Part shown: positions 33,656 through 43,823 of the stretch, piece after piece
Numbering within the stretch: position 1 is the stretch's first letter
Layout: every line of letters starts with the position of its first letter
From: Rhodoferax aquaticus
GTDB lineage: Bacteria > Pseudomonadota > Gammaproteobacteria > Burkholderiales > Burkholderiaceae_C
Direction: 5' to 3'
Length of the DNA stretch: 64,000 nt
Assembly (NCBI RefSeq): GCF_006974105.1
Contig: NZ_CP036282.1
Span: 1,736,001-1,800,000 of the forward strand
Notes under the pieces: generated by a model
What the model was told of the DNA's origin: nothing
What the model saw: the letters and a program-made list of their open reading frames with translations, nothing else
Database searches by the model: none
Made by a program: the position numbers and the translations under genes

Positions 33656-35773
33656 ATGCCCGCCCCCACGCCCCTCACGATCGCATCTTCTGACGACACG
33701 CCCGAGATTCAAACGGGCACGTTTGTCCGGTATCCGGGTTCTCCGTTTGAGCTGTACCAGCCGTATCCGCCCGCAGGTGATCAACCTACTGCTATCGAGA
33801 TGCTAGTGGAGGGTGTCAACGATGGGGAAGTGTTCCAGACCTTGTTGGGTGTCACCGGTTCTGGCAAGACCTTTACGATGGCCAATGTGATTGCGCGCCT
33901 GGGGCGTCCTGCCATTGTGTATGCCCCGAACAAGACCTTGGCGGCGCAGTTGTACAGCGAGTTCCGCGAGTTTTTCCCTAAGAACGCGGTGGAATATTTT
34001 GTCAGCTACTACGACTACTACCAGCCCGAGGCCTATGTGCCGCAGCGGGACTTGTTCATTGAGAAAGACTCGGCCATCAACGAGCACATTGAGCAAATGC
34101 GCTTGTCGTGTACCAAGAGCATTTTGGAGCGGCGCGATGTGGTGATTGTGGCCACGGTTTCGGCCATCTACGGTATTGGGCAGCCCGAGGCCTACCACCA
34201 GATGGTGATGACCTTGCGCACGGGCGACACCATGGGGCAGCGCGACATGATTGCTCAGTTGGTGCGCATGCAGTACCAGCGCAACGATATGGATTTTTCA
34301 CGGGGTGCTTTCCGTGTGCGTGGGGACACGATTGACGTGTTCCCCGCTGAACACAGTGAAATGGCTTTGCGTATTGAGTTGTTCGATGACGAAATTGAGT
34401 CGCTGCAACTCTTTGACCCATTGACCGGGCGTATTCGGCAAAAGATTCCACGCTTTACGGTGTACCCCAGCAGCCACTACGTCACGCCGCGCGACCGTGT
34501 GCTTGCTGCGGTGGAAACCATCAAGGTCGAGTTGTCTGACCGGGTGAAAGAGTTCGTGGGGCAGGGCAAACTGGTCGAGGCGCAACGCTTGGAGCAGCGC
34601 ACCCGTTTTGATTTGGAAATGCTCAGCGAAGTCGGGCATTGCAAGGGCATTGAGAACTACACGCGTCACCTGAGTGGTGCCGCACCCGGCGAACCACCCG
34701 CGACCTTGACGGACTATTTGCCCAAAGACTCCGTGATGTTTTTGGACGAAAGCCATGTGTTGATCGGCCAGTTTGGCGGCATGTACAACGGCGACCGCTC
34801 GCGCAAAACGACCTTGGTGGAGTATGGTTTTCGCTTGCCTAGCGCGCTGGATAACCGGCCGCTGAAGTTTGAAGAGTTCCAAACCAAGATGCGGCAAGTG
34901 GTATTTGTGTCGGCTACCCCAGGAGACTGGGAGAAGGCCCATGCAGGGCAAGTGGTGGAGCAGCTGGTGCGCCCGACTGGCCTCGTAGACCCTGAGGTGG
35001 AGGTGCGTCCCGCAACAAGCCAAGTGGACGATGTGCTCCAAGAAATCAGGATCCGCGTTGAAAAGAACGAGCGTGTGCTCATTACCACCTTGACCAAGCG
35101 GATGGCGGAGCAGCTCACCGACTACTTGACCGACAACGGCGTCAAGGTCCGCTATTTGCACAGTGACGTGGATACCGTGGAGCGGGTAGAGATTTTGCGT
35201 GACTTGCGGCTGGGCGCGTTTGATGTGTTGGTGGGTATCAATCTCTTGCGTGAAGGCATCGACATCCCAGAGGTGTCTTTGGTCGCCATTTTGGATGCGG
35301 ACAAAGAAGGGTTCTTAAGGTCAGAACGCTCCCTGATTCAGACAATTGGGCGAGCGGCCCGCAACTTGAATGGGCGCGCCATTCTGTATGCCGACAAATT
35401 CACGGACTCCATGGCCCGCGCCATTGGAGAAACCGAGCGGCGCAGAACCAAGCAGTTGGCGCACAACGTAGCCCACGGCATTACCGCCCGCAGTATCGTG
35501 AAGCAGGTGCGCGATCTGATCGATGGGGTTTACAGCGAGAAAGCGGGCAAAGAAGCCGAGCGGCTGGAGCGTGATGCACAGCAACGCGCACAAGTCGAAG
35601 ATATGAGTGAGAAAGACATTTCACGCGAAATCAAACGACTTGAAAAACTCATGATGGAGCACGCCCGCAATCTGGAGTTTGAAAAAGCCGCCCGTGTGCG
35701 AGATCAATTGAGCATTCTCAAACAGCAGGCGTTCGGTGCACCTGGCAATGACAACGTCGTGGGCCTGCTCTAA
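33656..35773 (+). CDS. uvrB: UvrABC excision nuclease subunit B
   Basis: The damage-verification helicase of nucleotide excision repair. The 705-residue product has Walker A GVTGSGKT (about 65-72), the beta-hairpin block [16 protein letters not shown], the DESH box in [16 protein letters not shown], motifs [16 protein letters not shown] and the C-terminal UVR domain ([20 protein letters not shown]). Length is normal. ATG 33656 begins a short Pro-rich tail; an in-frame start lies 27 bp upstream. No LexA-type box (CTG-N10-CAG) was found before it. Confidence 0.97.
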   Translation: MPAPTPLTIASSDDTPEIQTGTFVRYPGSPFELYQPYPPAGDQPTAIEMLVEGVNDGEVFQTLLGVTGSGKTFTMANVIARLGRPAIVYAPNKTLAAQLYSEFREFFPKNAVEYFVSYYDYYQPEAYVPQRDLFIEKDSAINEHIEQMRLSCTKSILERRDVVIVATVSAIYGIGQPEAYHQMVMTLRTGDTMGQRDMIAQLVRMQYQRNDMDFSRGAFRVRGDTIDVFPAEHSEMALRIELFDDEIESLQLFDPLTGRIRQKIPRFTVYPSSHYVTPRDRVLAAVETIKVELSDRVKEFVGQGKLVEAQRLEQRTRFDLEMLSEVGHCKGIENYTRHLSGAAPGEPPATLTDYLPKDSVMFLDESHVLIGQFGGMYNGDRSRKTTLVEYGFRLPSALDNRPLKFEEFQTKMRQVVFVSATPGDWEKAHAGQVVEQLVRPTGLVDPEVEVRPATSQVDDVLQEIRIRVEKNERVLITTLTKRMAEQLTDYLTDNGVKVRYLHSDVDTVERVEILRDLRLGAFDVLVGINLLREGIDIPEVSLVAILDADKEGFLRSERSLIQTIGRAARNLNGRAILYADKFTDSMARAIGETERRRTKQLAHNVAHGITARSIVKQVRDLIDGVYSEKAGKEAERLERDAQQRAQVEDMSEKDISREIKRLEKLMMEHARNLEFEKAARVRDQLSILKQQAFGAPGNDNVVGLL

Positions 35774-35787
35774 ACAGTTGTTTTGGG

Positions 35788-35805
35788 CCTAGGCCTAGGC
35801 CTAGG
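35788..35805. repeat. Triple CCTAGG palindrome between uvrB and iscR
   Basis: Three tandem cctagg units make an 18-bp sequence that is its own reverse complement, 15 bp after the uvrB stop. It could form a hairpin or cruciform, or be a small slippage repeat. No T-run follows closely, so a terminator role is uncertain. Confidence 0.6.
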
Positions 35806-35854
35806 GTTACCCCTTAAAACTTCAGGGTACCCGACAAATTTACTGGGTTTTTGG

Positions 35855-35880
35855 TATACTTGACTCAGTTAGTCAACCAA
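35855..35880 (+). promoter_or_regulatory. isc promoter -10 and type 1 IscR binding site
   Basis: The -10 hexamer tatact (35855-35860) overlaps a 25-bp element (35856-35880) with half-sites ttgact and agtcaa in perfect inverted repeat around 5 bases, flanked by ata and an A-rich end. This matches the known type 1 IscR operator form. A weak -35 ccgaca lies 18 bp upstream. Holo-IscR bound here would repress its own operon. Confidence 0.82.
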
Positions 35881-35901
35881 ATGCGACTGAAGGAGCATGC
35901 G

Positions 35902-36438
35902 ATGCGTCTCACCACCAAAGGCCGTTTTGCGGTCACAGCCATGATCGACCTAGGTTTGCGCCAAAACAGTGGCCCTGTGACCTTGGCCGCCATCAGTCAG
36001 CGCCAGCAAATTTCACTGTCTTACTTGGAGCAGCTGTTCGGTAAGCTTCGTCGCCACGACCTCGTGGAGTCCACGCGCGGCCCGGGCGGCGGGTATATGT
36101 TGGCCCGTAAGGCAGGTGATATCAGCGTTGCGGACATTATCTTGTCGGTGGACGAACCCATTGATGCCACGCAATGCAGCGGTAAAGAGAATTGCATGGG
36201 CGAAGGAGCCCGCTGCATGACCCATGACTTGTGGGCTTCTTTGAATGTGCGCATGGTCGAGTTTTTGGAGTCGGTCACGCTGCAAAAGTTAGTCGACGAT
36301 CAATTGGCGAAGGGCTTGCAAGTTGAAGAAGGCCCCAGCCTCAAGCGCGCCATATCTGCCATGCCGGTGTCGCAGACGATTCGCGTGAACACGCCCAATT
36401 CTGTTTTTGCCCTGGGCAATGCTTTCTCCAAGTCCTGA
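35902..36438 (+). CDS. iscR: Fe-S cluster-sensing transcriptional regulator IscR
   Basis: A 178-residue Rrf2-family regulator. The winged helix ([46 protein letters not shown]) is followed by the [2Fe-2S] ligands in [17 protein letters not shown]: three cysteines and a nearby His. With cluster bound IscR represses the isc operon; without it, it activates other targets. ATG 35902 has GAAGGAG 7 bases upstream; the open frame runs back over the operator, so earlier starts are rejected. It leads iscSUA-hscBA-fdx. Confidence 0.96.
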   Translation: MRLTTKGRFAVTAMIDLGLRQNSGPVTLAAISQRQQISLSYLEQLFGKLRRHDLVESTRGPGGGYMLARKAGDISVADIILSVDEPIDATQCSGKENCMGEGARCMTHDLWASLNVRMVEFLESVTLQKLVDDQLAKGLQVEEGPSLKRAISAMPVSQTIRVNTPNSVFALGNAFSKS

Positions 36439-36475
36439 TTTTCATTTTTCCTTTTTAGCCAGCAACGAGCCCGCC

Positions 36476-37696
36476 ATGGATTCCACTCCCCACTTTCCCA
36501 TTTACATGGACTACAGCGCCACCACCCCTTGCGATGAGCGGGTGGTTGATGCGATGGTTCCTTGGCTGCGTGAGCATTTTGGTAACCCCGCATCGCGCAG
36601 CCATGCGTGGGGCTGGGAAGCTGAAGCCGCCGTTGAGAAGGCGCGTGAGCATGTCGCAGCCTTGATTGGTGCGGATCCTCGTGAGATCGTGTGGACCTCG
36701 GGCGCTACCGAGTCCATCAATCTTGCGCTCAAGGGCGCCGCAGGGTTTTACAAGTCCAAGGGCAAGCACATCATTACAGTGAAGACCGAGCACAAGGCGG
36801 TGCTGGACACTTGCCGTGAGTTGGAGCGTCAAGGTTTTGAGGTGACCTACCTGGACGTTCAGGCAGACGGTCTCATTGATTTGGATGTTTTCAAAGCGGC
36901 AATCCGCCCTGATACGATTTTGGTAAGCGTGATGTTCGTGAACAACGAAATCGGCGTGATCCAAGACGTAGTAGCTTTGGGGACTATCTGCCGTGAGAAA
37001 GGCATCATCTTCCATGTGGACGCTGCCCAAGCGACAGGTCGCGTGGATATCGACATGTCTCAGTTGCCTATCGATTTGATGAGCCTGACCTCCCACAAAA
37101 CCTATGGCCCCAAAGGGGTTGGAGGCCTGTTTGTTCGCCGTAAGCCGCGTGTGCGCTTAGAGGCCCAAATGCACGGTGGCGGCCATGAGCGTGGTATGCG
37201 CTCCGGCACGCTGCCTACGCACCAAATCGTGGGTATGGGTGAGGCTTACCGCATTGCCAAAGCCGAAATGGCTACCGACAACGCACGCATCCGCGCTCTG
37301 CATGACCGTATGTTGGCAGGGCTCAAAGATGTCGAGCAGGTGTTCATTAACGGAAACTTGGAAAAGCGCGTACCCCATAACTTGAACATGAGTTTCAACT
37401 ATGTGGAAGGTGAGTCTTTGATGATGGGGATCAAAGGCTTGGCTGTCTCCAGTGGCTCCGCTTGCACCTCTGCCAGCTTGGAGCCTAGCTATGTGCTGCG
37501 CGCTCTGGGGCGCAGCGATGAGTTGGCACACAGCAGCTTGCGCATGACCATTGGTCGTTGGACAACAGAGGCGGACATTGATTTCGCTGTCGAGACTATC
37601 AAGCTCAACGTAGCCAAACTGCGTGACCTCAGCCCGCTGTGGGACATGTACAAAGAAGGCATTGACATCAGCACGATCCAGTGGGCCGCCCACTAA
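36476..37696 (+). CDS. iscS: Cysteine desulfurase IscS
   Basis: A 406-residue PLP enzyme that takes sulfur from cysteine for Fe-S clusters and tRNA thiolation. [15 protein letters not shown] begins the conserved part, the PLP lysine lies in [15 protein letters not shown], and the mobile catalytic Cys is in [17 protein letters not shown], the group I IscS form. ATG 36476 lies 37 bp after iscR; an in-frame ATG inside iscR would add an unconserved leader. Confidence 0.97.
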   Translation: MDSTPHFPIYMDYSATTPCDERVVDAMVPWLREHFGNPASRSHAWGWEAEAAVEKAREHVAALIGADPREIVWTSGATESINLALKGAAGFYKSKGKHIITVKTEHKAVLDTCRELERQGFEVTYLDVQADGLIDLDVFKAAIRPDTILVSVMFVNNEIGVIQDVVALGTICREKGIIFHVDAAQATGRVDIDMSQLPIDLMSLTSHKTYGPKGVGGLFVRRKPRVRLEAQMHGGGHERGMRSGTLPTHQIVGMGEAYRIAKAEMATDNARIRALHDRMLAGLKDVEQVFINGNLEKRVPHNLNMSFNYVEGESLMMGIKGLAVSSGSACTSASLEPSYVLRALGRSDELAHSSLRMTIGRWTTEADIDFAVETIKLNVAKLRDLSPLWDMYKEGIDISTIQWAAH

Positions 37697-37726
37697 CTCG
37701 CACACATTTCATCAAGGTACATAGAT

Positions 37727-38113
37727 ATGGCTTACTCAGACAAAGTGGTTGATCACTACGAAAATCCCCGCAACGTGGGTTCCTTTGACAAGGGCGATGA
37801 CACGGTGGGCACAGGCATGGTGGGCGCTCCCGCTTGCGGCGACGTGATGAAGTTGCAGATTAAAGTCAATCCCGTCACCGGCGTGATTGAAGATGCGCGT
37901 TTTAAGACCTACGGCTGTGGTTCTGCGATTGCGTCGTCATCATTGGTGACCGAATGGGTCAAAGGCAAAACTTTGGACCAAGCGGCAGCCCTAAAGAACA
38001 GCGAAATTGCCGAAGAGTTGGCTCTGCCACCTGTGAAAATTCACTGTTCCATCTTGGCAGAAGACGCTATCAAGGCGGCCGTGGATGACTACAAAAAAAA
38101 GCACCTGAACTGA
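37727..38113 (+). CDS. iscU: Fe-S cluster scaffold IscU
   Basis: A 128-residue scaffold on which the cluster is built. [20 protein letters not shown] begins the protein; the three ligand cysteines lie in [14 protein letters not shown] and [10 protein letters not shown], and LPPVKIHCS is the HscA-recognition motif. It is followed by iscA after a single base. Confidence 0.97.
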   Translation: MAYSDKVVDHYENPRNVGSFDKGDDTVGTGMVGAPACGDVMKLQIKVNPVTGVIEDARFKTYGCGSAIASSSLVTEWVKGKTLDQAAALKNSEIAEELALPPVKIHCSILAEDAIKAAVDDYKKKHLN

Positions 38114-38114
38114 T

Positions 38115-38438
38115 ATGGCAGTCACCGTGACCGAAGCCGCAGCGCGGCACGTTAACCGCTACCTTGTGAAACGGGGCAAGGGCGTTGGCGTTCGCTTGGG
38201 CGTTAAGACCACCGGCTGCTCCGGCTTGGCGTACCAACTGGAATACGTGGACGAATTGGCGCCGGAAGACTTGGTGTTTGAAGGCCATGGTGTCAAAGTG
38301 CTGGTAGACCCCAAAAGCTTGGCTTACATCGACGGCACCGAGTTAGATTTTGTGCGCGAAGGATTGAACGAAGGATTTCGTTTCAACAACCCGAACGAGC
38401 GCGACAAGTGCGGCTGCGGTGAGTCTTTCCGGGTGTGA
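38115..38438 (+). CDS. iscA: A-type Fe-S carrier IscA
   Basis: A 107-residue A-type carrier protein with the three conserved cysteines in TTGCSGLAY and CGCGESF near the C-terminus. Its stop overlaps the hscB GTG start (GTGA). Position within the operon makes IscA the right name rather than ErpA or SufA. Confidence 0.95.
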   Translation: MAVTVTEAAARHVNRYLVKRGKGVGVRLGVKTTGCSGLAYQLEYVDELAPEDLVFEGHGVKVLVDPKSLAYIDGTELDFVREGLNEGFRFNNPNERDKCGCGESFRV

Positions 38439-38950
38439 ACCTTCAGTCCAATGATTTTGAACTGTTTGGTCTTACACCGCAGTTCACCCAAGACCGTGCC
38501 GCTGTAGACGCGCGCTGGAAAGAGCTTCAACGTGAGGCTCACCCTGATAAGTTTGCCATGCATGGTGCGGCTGCTCAAAGGGTTGCCATGCAATGGTCTG
38601 TGCGCATCAATGAGGCGTACCAACGTCTCAAAGACCCGCTAAAACGCGCGGCCTACTTGTGCGAGCTGGGTGGTGCACCCATCCATGCGCATAGCAATAC
38701 TGCCATGCCTGCGCAGTTTTTGATGCAGCAAATGGAGTGGCGTGAAGCTTTGGACGAGGCTGCTACCATCGATGCCCTTGATAGCTTGCGCAACGATGTA
38801 GACGCCGCCAAACGTGCTCTGTTTGCGGAGTTGGCCCAGAAGCTCGATCAAGCGCCTGACTACGCGGCGGCAGTTTTGCCAGTGCGCGCCCTGATGTTTT
38901 TGGAAAAGTTCGGCCAAGATTTGGATCGCAGCTTTGACCAGTTTGAATAA
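38435..38950 (+). CDS. hscB: Fe-S assembly co-chaperone HscB
   Basis: A 171-residue J-type co-chaperone. The N-terminal J domain has the HPD motif (EAHPDKF) and the C-terminal three-helix domain binds IscU. It starts at GTG 38435 overlapping the iscA stop. It stimulates HscA, encoded 8 bp downstream. Confidence 0.94.
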   Translation: MNLQSNDFELFGLTPQFTQDRAAVDARWKELQREAHPDKFAMHGAAAQRVAMQWSVRINEAYQRLKDPLKRAAYLCELGGAPIHAHSNTAMPAQFLMQQMEWREALDEAATIDALDSLRNDVDAAKRALFAELAQKLDQAPDYAAAVLPVRALMFLEKFGQDLDRSFDQFE

Positions 38951-38958
38951 ATAAGCCC

Positions 38959-40815
38959 ATGGCGCTCTTACAAATTTCCGAACCCGGGCAATCGCCCAAT
39001 CCGCATGAGCGGCGTATTGCCGTTGGCATTGACTTGGGGACCACACATTCTTTGGTTGCCGCAGTGCGCAATGGCGTTGCGGAATGCTTGCCAGACGCCC
39101 AAGGGCGGGTCATCTTGCCTTCGGTGGTGCGTTATTTGCCCGGCGGTGGGCGGCAGATTGGATTCACAGCGCAAGAAGCTTTGGCCAGCGACGCTGAAAA
39201 CACCATTGCCTCGGTCAAACGCTTTATGGGGCGCAGTGTGAAAGACATTGTGGGTGCCGAGAAACTGCCTTACCGCTTGGTGGACCACGCAGGCATGCTG
39301 GGCATTGACACGATTGTGGGCGAGAAGTCTCCGGTGGAAGTCAGTGCTGAAATCTTGGCAACACTGCGTTATGTGGCGGAAGATACGTTCAATGACGATC
39401 TGTTTGGTGCGGTGATTACCGTACCCGCCTACTTCGACGAAGCCCAACGCCAGGCTACCAAGGACGCGGCCAAGTTGGCAGGGCTCAACGTGTTGCGCCT
39501 GATCAGTGAGCCGACGGCAGCCGCTATTGCGTATGGTTTGGATAACGCAAGCGAGGGCGTGTATGCCATTTACGACCTCGGTGGTGGCACGTTTGATATT
39601 TCCATCCTGCGCTTGACCCAGGGTGTTTTTGAAGTGATTGCCACGGGCGGCGATTCCGCTTTGGGAGGTGATGACTATGACCAAGCGCTTGCTGATTGGG
39701 TCTTGCTGCAAACGGGTGCCAAGGTCGATGGTGCCGCAGACAAGGCGGCGTTGAAGCGTGCAGCACGTGTCTGCAAAGAAGCGTTGACTGCTTCTGATTC
39801 TGTAGCGTTCCGTGCCGATTTGACGGGCGCCAGCATCGTATTTGACCTGTCTCGTGCGCAGTTTGTTGAGATTACAGCTGCATTGACACAGCGCACCATG
39901 CTGGCGGTGCGCAAGGCGCTGCGCGATGCGCGGTTGTCTGCGCAAGACGTACAAGGCGTGGTAATGGTGGGTGGCTCCACCCGCATGCCCCACATCCAGC
40001 AAGCAGTTGCAAACTTTTTTGGCCGTGCGCCGCTGACGAACTTAAACCCTGATGAAGTCGTTGCGCTGGGTGCCGCGATTCAAGCCAATCAACTGGCCGG
40101 CAACAACGCCGCGGGAGATTTGCTGCTGCTGGACGTAATTCCTTTGTCCCTTGGCGTGGAAACCATGGGTGGTTTGGTGGAACGCATCGTTCCGCGCAAC
40201 CAAACCATACCTACTGCCATGGCGCAAGACTTCACCACCTACAAAGACGGTCAGACCGCGCTGGCATTGCACGTCGTACAGGGTGAACGTGACTTGGTGG
40301 CGGACTGCCGCAGCCTGGCTCGGTTTGAGTTGCGTGGCATTCCACCTATGGCCGCAGGTGCTGCGCGCATCCGCGTGACGTTTACAGTGGATGCGGATGG
40401 CCTTTTGAGTGTCTCTGCGCATGAACAAGTCAGTGGTGTGGAAGCGCGCATTGATGTCAAACCCTCCTACGGCTTGGCGGATGATCAAATTGCCAAGATG
40501 TTGCAAGACAGCTTTTCCACCGCGCAAGAAGACATGCGCGCACGGGCGCTAGTGGAAGCGCGTGTTGACGCAGACCGCTTGGTGATGGCCACGCGCAGTG
40601 CCTTGGCGGCTGATGGTGATCTGCTGAACGACGCTGAACGCGTTTTGATCGATAGTGCAGTAGAGGTGGTGCTAGGTTCGATGGTGCAAGACGATGCCGC
40701 ATTGATCGAAGCACAATGCAAAGCCCTTGCGCAGGCAACGGAAGCCTTTGCGGCTATGCGCATGAACCGTGGCATCAGCCACGCTTTGTCTGGTAAAAAT
40801 ATTGCGGCCATGTGA
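38959..40815 (+). CDS. hscA: Fe-S assembly Hsp70 chaperone HscA
   Basis: A 618-residue specialised Hsp70. The nucleotide domain begins [13 protein letters not shown], with [14 protein letters not shown] and [13 protein letters not shown]; the substrate domain follows ([16 protein letters not shown]). HscA releases the cluster from IscU by binding its LPPVK motif. Length is normal. Confidence 0.96.
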   Translation: MALLQISEPGQSPNPHERRIAVGIDLGTTHSLVAAVRNGVAECLPDAQGRVILPSVVRYLPGGGRQIGFTAQEALASDAENTIASVKRFMGRSVKDIVGAEKLPYRLVDHAGMLGIDTIVGEKSPVEVSAEILATLRYVAEDTFNDDLFGAVITVPAYFDEAQRQATKDAAKLAGLNVLRLISEPTAAAIAYGLDNASEGVYAIYDLGGGTFDISILRLTQGVFEVIATGGDSALGGDDYDQALADWVLLQTGAKVDGAADKAALKRAARVCKEALTASDSVAFRADLTGASIVFDLSRAQFVEITAALTQRTMLAVRKALRDARLSAQDVQGVVMVGGSTRMPHIQQAVANFFGRAPLTNLNPDEVVALGAAIQANQLAGNNAAGDLLLLDVIPLSLGVETMGGLVERIVPRNQTIPTAMAQDFTTYKDGQTALALHVVQGERDLVADCRSLARFELRGIPPMAAGAARIRVTFTVDADGLLSVSAHEQVSGVEARIDVKPSYGLADDQIAKMLQDSFSTAQEDMRARALVEARVDADRLVMATRSALAADGDLLNDAERVLIDSAVEVVLGSMVQDDAALIEAQCKALAQATEAFAAMRMNRGISHALSGKNIAAM

Positions 40816-40836
40816 GCTGCTTAGGCCCTTTTGTCT

Positions 40837-41175
40837 ATGCCCATTATCAAAATACTTCCCCATGCTGAATACTGCCCGCAAGGCGCAGAGATATCAGCAC
40901 CTGCTGGCACCTCGATTTGCGAAGCCTTGCTGGAAAACAACATCCACATTGAGCACGCCTGCGATATGAGTTGCGCGTGCACTACCTGCCACGTCATCGT
41001 GCGCGAGGGCATGGCCTCGCTTAATGCCTTGGACGAAAACGAAGAAGACTTGTTGGATCGCGCGTGGGGCTTAGAGCCCAATTCGCGCTTGAGTTGCCAA
41101 GCATTTTTGGCGCAAAAAGACCTGCTGGTGGAGATCCCCAAATACACCATCAACCACGCCAAAGAAAATCACTGA
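40837..41175 (+). CDS. fdx: [2Fe-2S] ferredoxin of the isc operon
   Basis: A 112-residue ferredoxin of the ISC type with ligand pattern C-x5-C-x2-C in CDMSCACTTC and a distant Cys in LSCQAFL. It supplies electrons to cluster assembly. ATG 40837 is used; an in-frame TTG lies two codons upstream. No iscX follows: the next gene, 13 bp on, is dnaQ. Confidence 0.94.
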   Translation: MPIIKILPHAEYCPQGAEISAPAGTSICEALLENNIHIEHACDMSCACTTCHVIVREGMASLNALDENEEDLLDRAWGLEPNSRLSCQAFLAQKDLLVEIPKYTINHAKENH

Positions 41176-41188
41176 GTGGGTTTGAGCC

Positions 41189-41890
41189 ATGCGTCAAGTT
41201 TTTCTGGATACCGAAACCACAGGTTTGAACGCCCATGACGGCGACCGCGTCATTGAAATTGGCTGCGTGGAGTTGGTCAACCGCAAGCTCACTGGTAACA
41301 ATCTCCATTACTACTTGAACGCGGGGCGAGACAGCCACGAAGATGCGTTGCGGGTGCACGGCATCACCACCGAGTTTTTGGCGGATAAACCGCCATTCAA
41401 AGACGTGGTGGCTGAGTTGTTAGCCTATCTGCAAGGCGCGGAAATCATCATCCATAACGCGCCGTTCGACCTCGGCTTTTTGGATATGGAGTTGGCGCTC
41501 TTGGGCAAGCCGCCTCTGCGCGAGCATGTGTCTGGCGTGGTCGATACGCTGGTCATGGCCAAGGAAATGTTTCCGGGCAAGCGCAACAGCTTGAATGCCT
41601 TGTGTGACCGCTTGGAGGTAGACAACTCGGGTCGAACACTGCATGGCGCTTTGTTAGATGCAGAGCTACTGGCGGACGTCTACATCAACATGACCCGTGG
41701 CCAAGATGCCTTGTTGATGGACAGCGGGACCCAGGATGAACCCGGCATCCAAGTGGTGAATGTGGATTTGACACGGTTTACTTTGCCCATTTTGGAAGCC
41801 AATGCACAAGAGCTCACAGCCCATGACGATGTGCTTACGCAAATGGATAAATCCAGTGGTGGCAAAACGATGTGGCGTAAGCTTGCCTAA
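41189..41890 (+). CDS. dnaQ: DNA polymerase III epsilon subunit (3'-5' proofreading exonuclease)
   Basis: A 233-residue DEDDh exonuclease. The ExoI motif RQVFLDTETTGLNA, ExoII HNAPFDLGFLDMEL and ExoIII HGALLDAELLADVY are complete; a short C-terminal region binds the polymerase alpha subunit. It proofreads replication errors. It follows fdx by 13 bp and may share its transcript. Confidence 0.95.
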   Translation: MRQVFLDTETTGLNAHDGDRVIEIGCVELVNRKLTGNNLHYYLNAGRDSHEDALRVHGITTEFLADKPPFKDVVAELLAYLQGAEIIIHNAPFDLGFLDMELALLGKPPLREHVSGVVDTLVMAKEMFPGKRNSLNALCDRLEVDNSGRTLHGALLDAELLADVYINMTRGQDALLMDSGTQDEPGIQVVNVDLTRFTLPILEANAQELTAHDDVLTQMDKSSGGKTMWRKLA

Positions 41891-41898
41891 AGCTGGTA

Positions 41899-41904
41899 TA
41901 TAAT
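41899..41904 (+). promoter_or_regulatory. -10 element of the tRNA-Val gene
   Basis: A perfect TATAAT lies 25 bases before the tRNA 5' end, within the 39-bp gap after dnaQ. No good -35 is visible at 17 bases; the best fit (gtaagc) is weak. Confidence 0.5.
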
Positions 41905-41929
41905 ATGCGTCTTTCCTGATACACATTCA

Positions 41930-42004
41930 GGGCGGTTAGCTCAGGGGTAGAGCACTGCATTCACACTGCAGGGGTCACAAGTTCGAAACTTGTACTGCCC
42001 ACCA
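41930..42004 (+). tRNA. tRNA-Val (anticodon CAC)
   Basis: A 75-base tRNA with encoded CCA. The acceptor arms GGGCGGT and ACTGCCC pair; the D stem is GCTC/GAGC; the anticodon stem CTGCA/TGCAG encloses loop TTCACAC with anticodon CAC, reading the valine codon GUG; the T arm is ACAAG-TTCGAAA-CTTGT. All four stems are perfect or nearly so. Confidence 0.96.
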
Positions 42005-42016
42005 AGTAATTGGTTC

Positions 42017-42053
42017 AAAAAGGACTTGCAAGCATTTGCAAGTCCTTTTTTGT
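42017..42053 (+). terminator. Rho-independent terminator of the tRNA-Val gene
   Basis: aaaaaggacttgcaa (42017-42031) and ttgcaagtccttttt (42036-42050) form a perfect 15-bp stem with a 4-base loop, followed by ttt. It also serves the convergent CorA-like gene side. Confidence 0.95.
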
Positions 42054-42076
42054 TTTCCGGGGCGAACGTTGCACGT

Positions 42077-43729
42077 TCAGTCGGTGTTCTTGTTCCAGAT
42101 GAGTACGAACGCTTTGGTTTTTTGCCACCAAGTGGCGCGCTCGTCGGATAACACGTCCAGAAAGTCAGACAGCCGCTTAGACTTGGCCATGGTGTAAACG
42201 GTCAGCGCTGTGGTCAATAGGAAAACAGCCGCAAACACCGCTAGTTTGCGTTCAATCGGTGCATCCGCTTCAGCCAATAGGTTCATGCCCAAGAAACCCG
42301 TGGTGACCGTGCCGATCAAACCAAAAATAGTGACCACCGTCAGCCTTACCACCGTGTTGGCTTGGCGACGGATGCTGTCTGCCTCCAGATATTGGTTCAT
42401 TTCGGCAATACGTTCTTTGACCTCTGCATAGAGTGGGTCTAAGCCAAGATGCCCGGCACACATTCTGAACAAAGTACGCACTTGCGCTTGCTCTGACACT
42501 GAGTGAAACCAGTAGCGATGGGTAAAGCGTAAGAAACTGGCAAAGCTATCGCGAATGGTGCGCTTGAAGCTGCGCACGCTGGCCGCGTCGGTGATGTCGA
42601 GATTCTTCAGCGCTTCAGCCAGACGGTCAGAAAACATCAGCAGAGCTGCTTTTTGGAAGTGCGCAATCAAAAACAGCAAGAAGTGTTGATGCCTAAACTG
42701 GGCAAGCACGCCTCTGTCTCTGCACATGAAGAACGGGCTGTTTGCATCTCCCACCACCACGAGTGAACGCCCGCTGCACAAATAGCGGGTATGCGGTGCG
42801 GCGCCGGTCGGAATCCAAAACCGGTCGTAGCAATAGTCTTTTTCAAAGTGCTGAAAGTGCACCTCTTTTTGATGTGCCTGAGCATCGTCCCCGGGGCGTG
42901 CTTCTCCAGTGACAAGTCCTAGTCGAATGAAATCGTTGCGCTCAAGGGCTTGTGGCCGATCAAGCGCCAGATATGCCAGCAAGGGCATGCGGTAGTACTC
43001 AATTTGCCGGTAACGCAGAGCGCCGGCTTGGTCCGAGTGGTCGCTCACCAAAGGTTGCAGCAACCAAGCCCAATGGGTAGCCGTGCGCGGGGCACGGTGG
43101 CTGCTGACATGCGCCATAAAGCTATCTCTGTCGTGGGCATCTGATTCAGCCAGTACGCGGTCATCATGTCCCAACCATTGCGCGCTGGCCAAGCAGTGCT
43201 GGGCGTGACCTTGGGCATCCCAGCCTGCTGGGTAGCCACGACCAAACCGGTACATCACCTCTTGCGCCTGTGCCAAAGTGAGGGCACTGGCGCACACCTC
43301 GACGTTGAGCAACACCAAATCAAGATCCAGAAAAAAGTACAGATCTACATGCACGATGTCCAGCGTCAACGCGGCCGTGCCTTCGCGGGTCGTAACGCGC
43401 ACAGATTTCACATCAGAGCGCCTAAACACGCGCATCGGAGAACCTGCAGCACCTGCGCCCTTGGGGCTGCGGCCTTCGCCATACAAAAATCGCTGAACGT
43501 AGGGCAGGAAGGTCACAAACTCGTTGTAGTGACGCTCATGAAAGCGATCACTGTCACCGGTGTACTCGTCGACAACTTCACGCCACGGGCTGGCTTCGCC
43601 CATGTCGGCCAACAGTTGCCAAGGTTTTGCGTGCTGTCCAACAGACCCACGCACGGGCATTAACCTCAGTGGCCACAGGAGGATCTGGTGAAAGGCTTTA
43701 ACACTCAGATCAGAAGACTGGGTTTGCAT
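42077..43729 (-). CDS. Long CorA-like membrane transport protein
   Basis: A 550-residue protein. The C-terminal 150 residues look like the CorA Mg2+ channel end: a long helix (YAEVKERIAEMNQYLEADSIRRQANTV), a first membrane segment, TGFLGMNLL with the GMN motif, and a second segment (LAVFAAVFLLTTALTVYTMA). The preceding 400 residues are soluble and not recognisable as the usual CorA cytoplasmic domain, and the total is much longer than CorA (about 320). Divalent metal transport is the best guess. ATG 43729 is used; a TTG two codons upstream is also open. Monocistronic and convergent with the tRNA. Confidence 0.7.
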   Translation of the reverse strand: MQTQSSDLSVKAFHQILLWPLRLMPVRGSVGQHAKPWQLLADMGEASPWREVVDEYTGDSDRFHERHYNEFVTFLPYVQRFLYGEGRSPKGAGAAGSPMRVFRRSDVKSVRVTTREGTAALTLDIVHVDLYFFLDLDLVLLNVEVCASALTLAQAQEVMYRFGRGYPAGWDAQGHAQHCLASAQWLGHDDRVLAESDAHDRDSFMAHVSSHRAPRTATHWAWLLQPLVSDHSDQAGALRYRQIEYYRMPLLAYLALDRPQALERNDFIRLGLVTGEARPGDDAQAHQKEVHFQHFEKDYCYDRFWIPTGAAPHTRYLCSGRSLVVVGDANSPFFMCRDRGVLAQFRHQHFLLFLIAHFQKAALLMFSDRLAEALKNLDITDAASVRSFKRTIRDSFASFLRFTHRYWFHSVSEQAQVRTLFRMCAGHLGLDPLYAEVKERIAEMNQYLEADSIRRQANTVVRLTVVTIFGLIGTVTTGFLGMNLLAEADAPIERKLAVFAAVFLLTTALTVYTMAKSKRLSDFLDVLSDERATWWQKTKAFVLIWNKNTD

Positions 43730-43823
43730 TACCAATTACCTTTTGCAGAGGGTTACAAAAGTGTACGGCAGCCTAGGCCATAGGGCTAGCACTAATGGCC
43801 CCGGCTTCCTGTCGCGAGGCCGC

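Noticed and set aside
41930..42004. tRNA-Val as a possible integration site
   Set aside because: No integrase, no direct repeat of the tRNA 3' end and no prophage-like genes follow; the next gene is an ordinary chromosomal one on the other strand.
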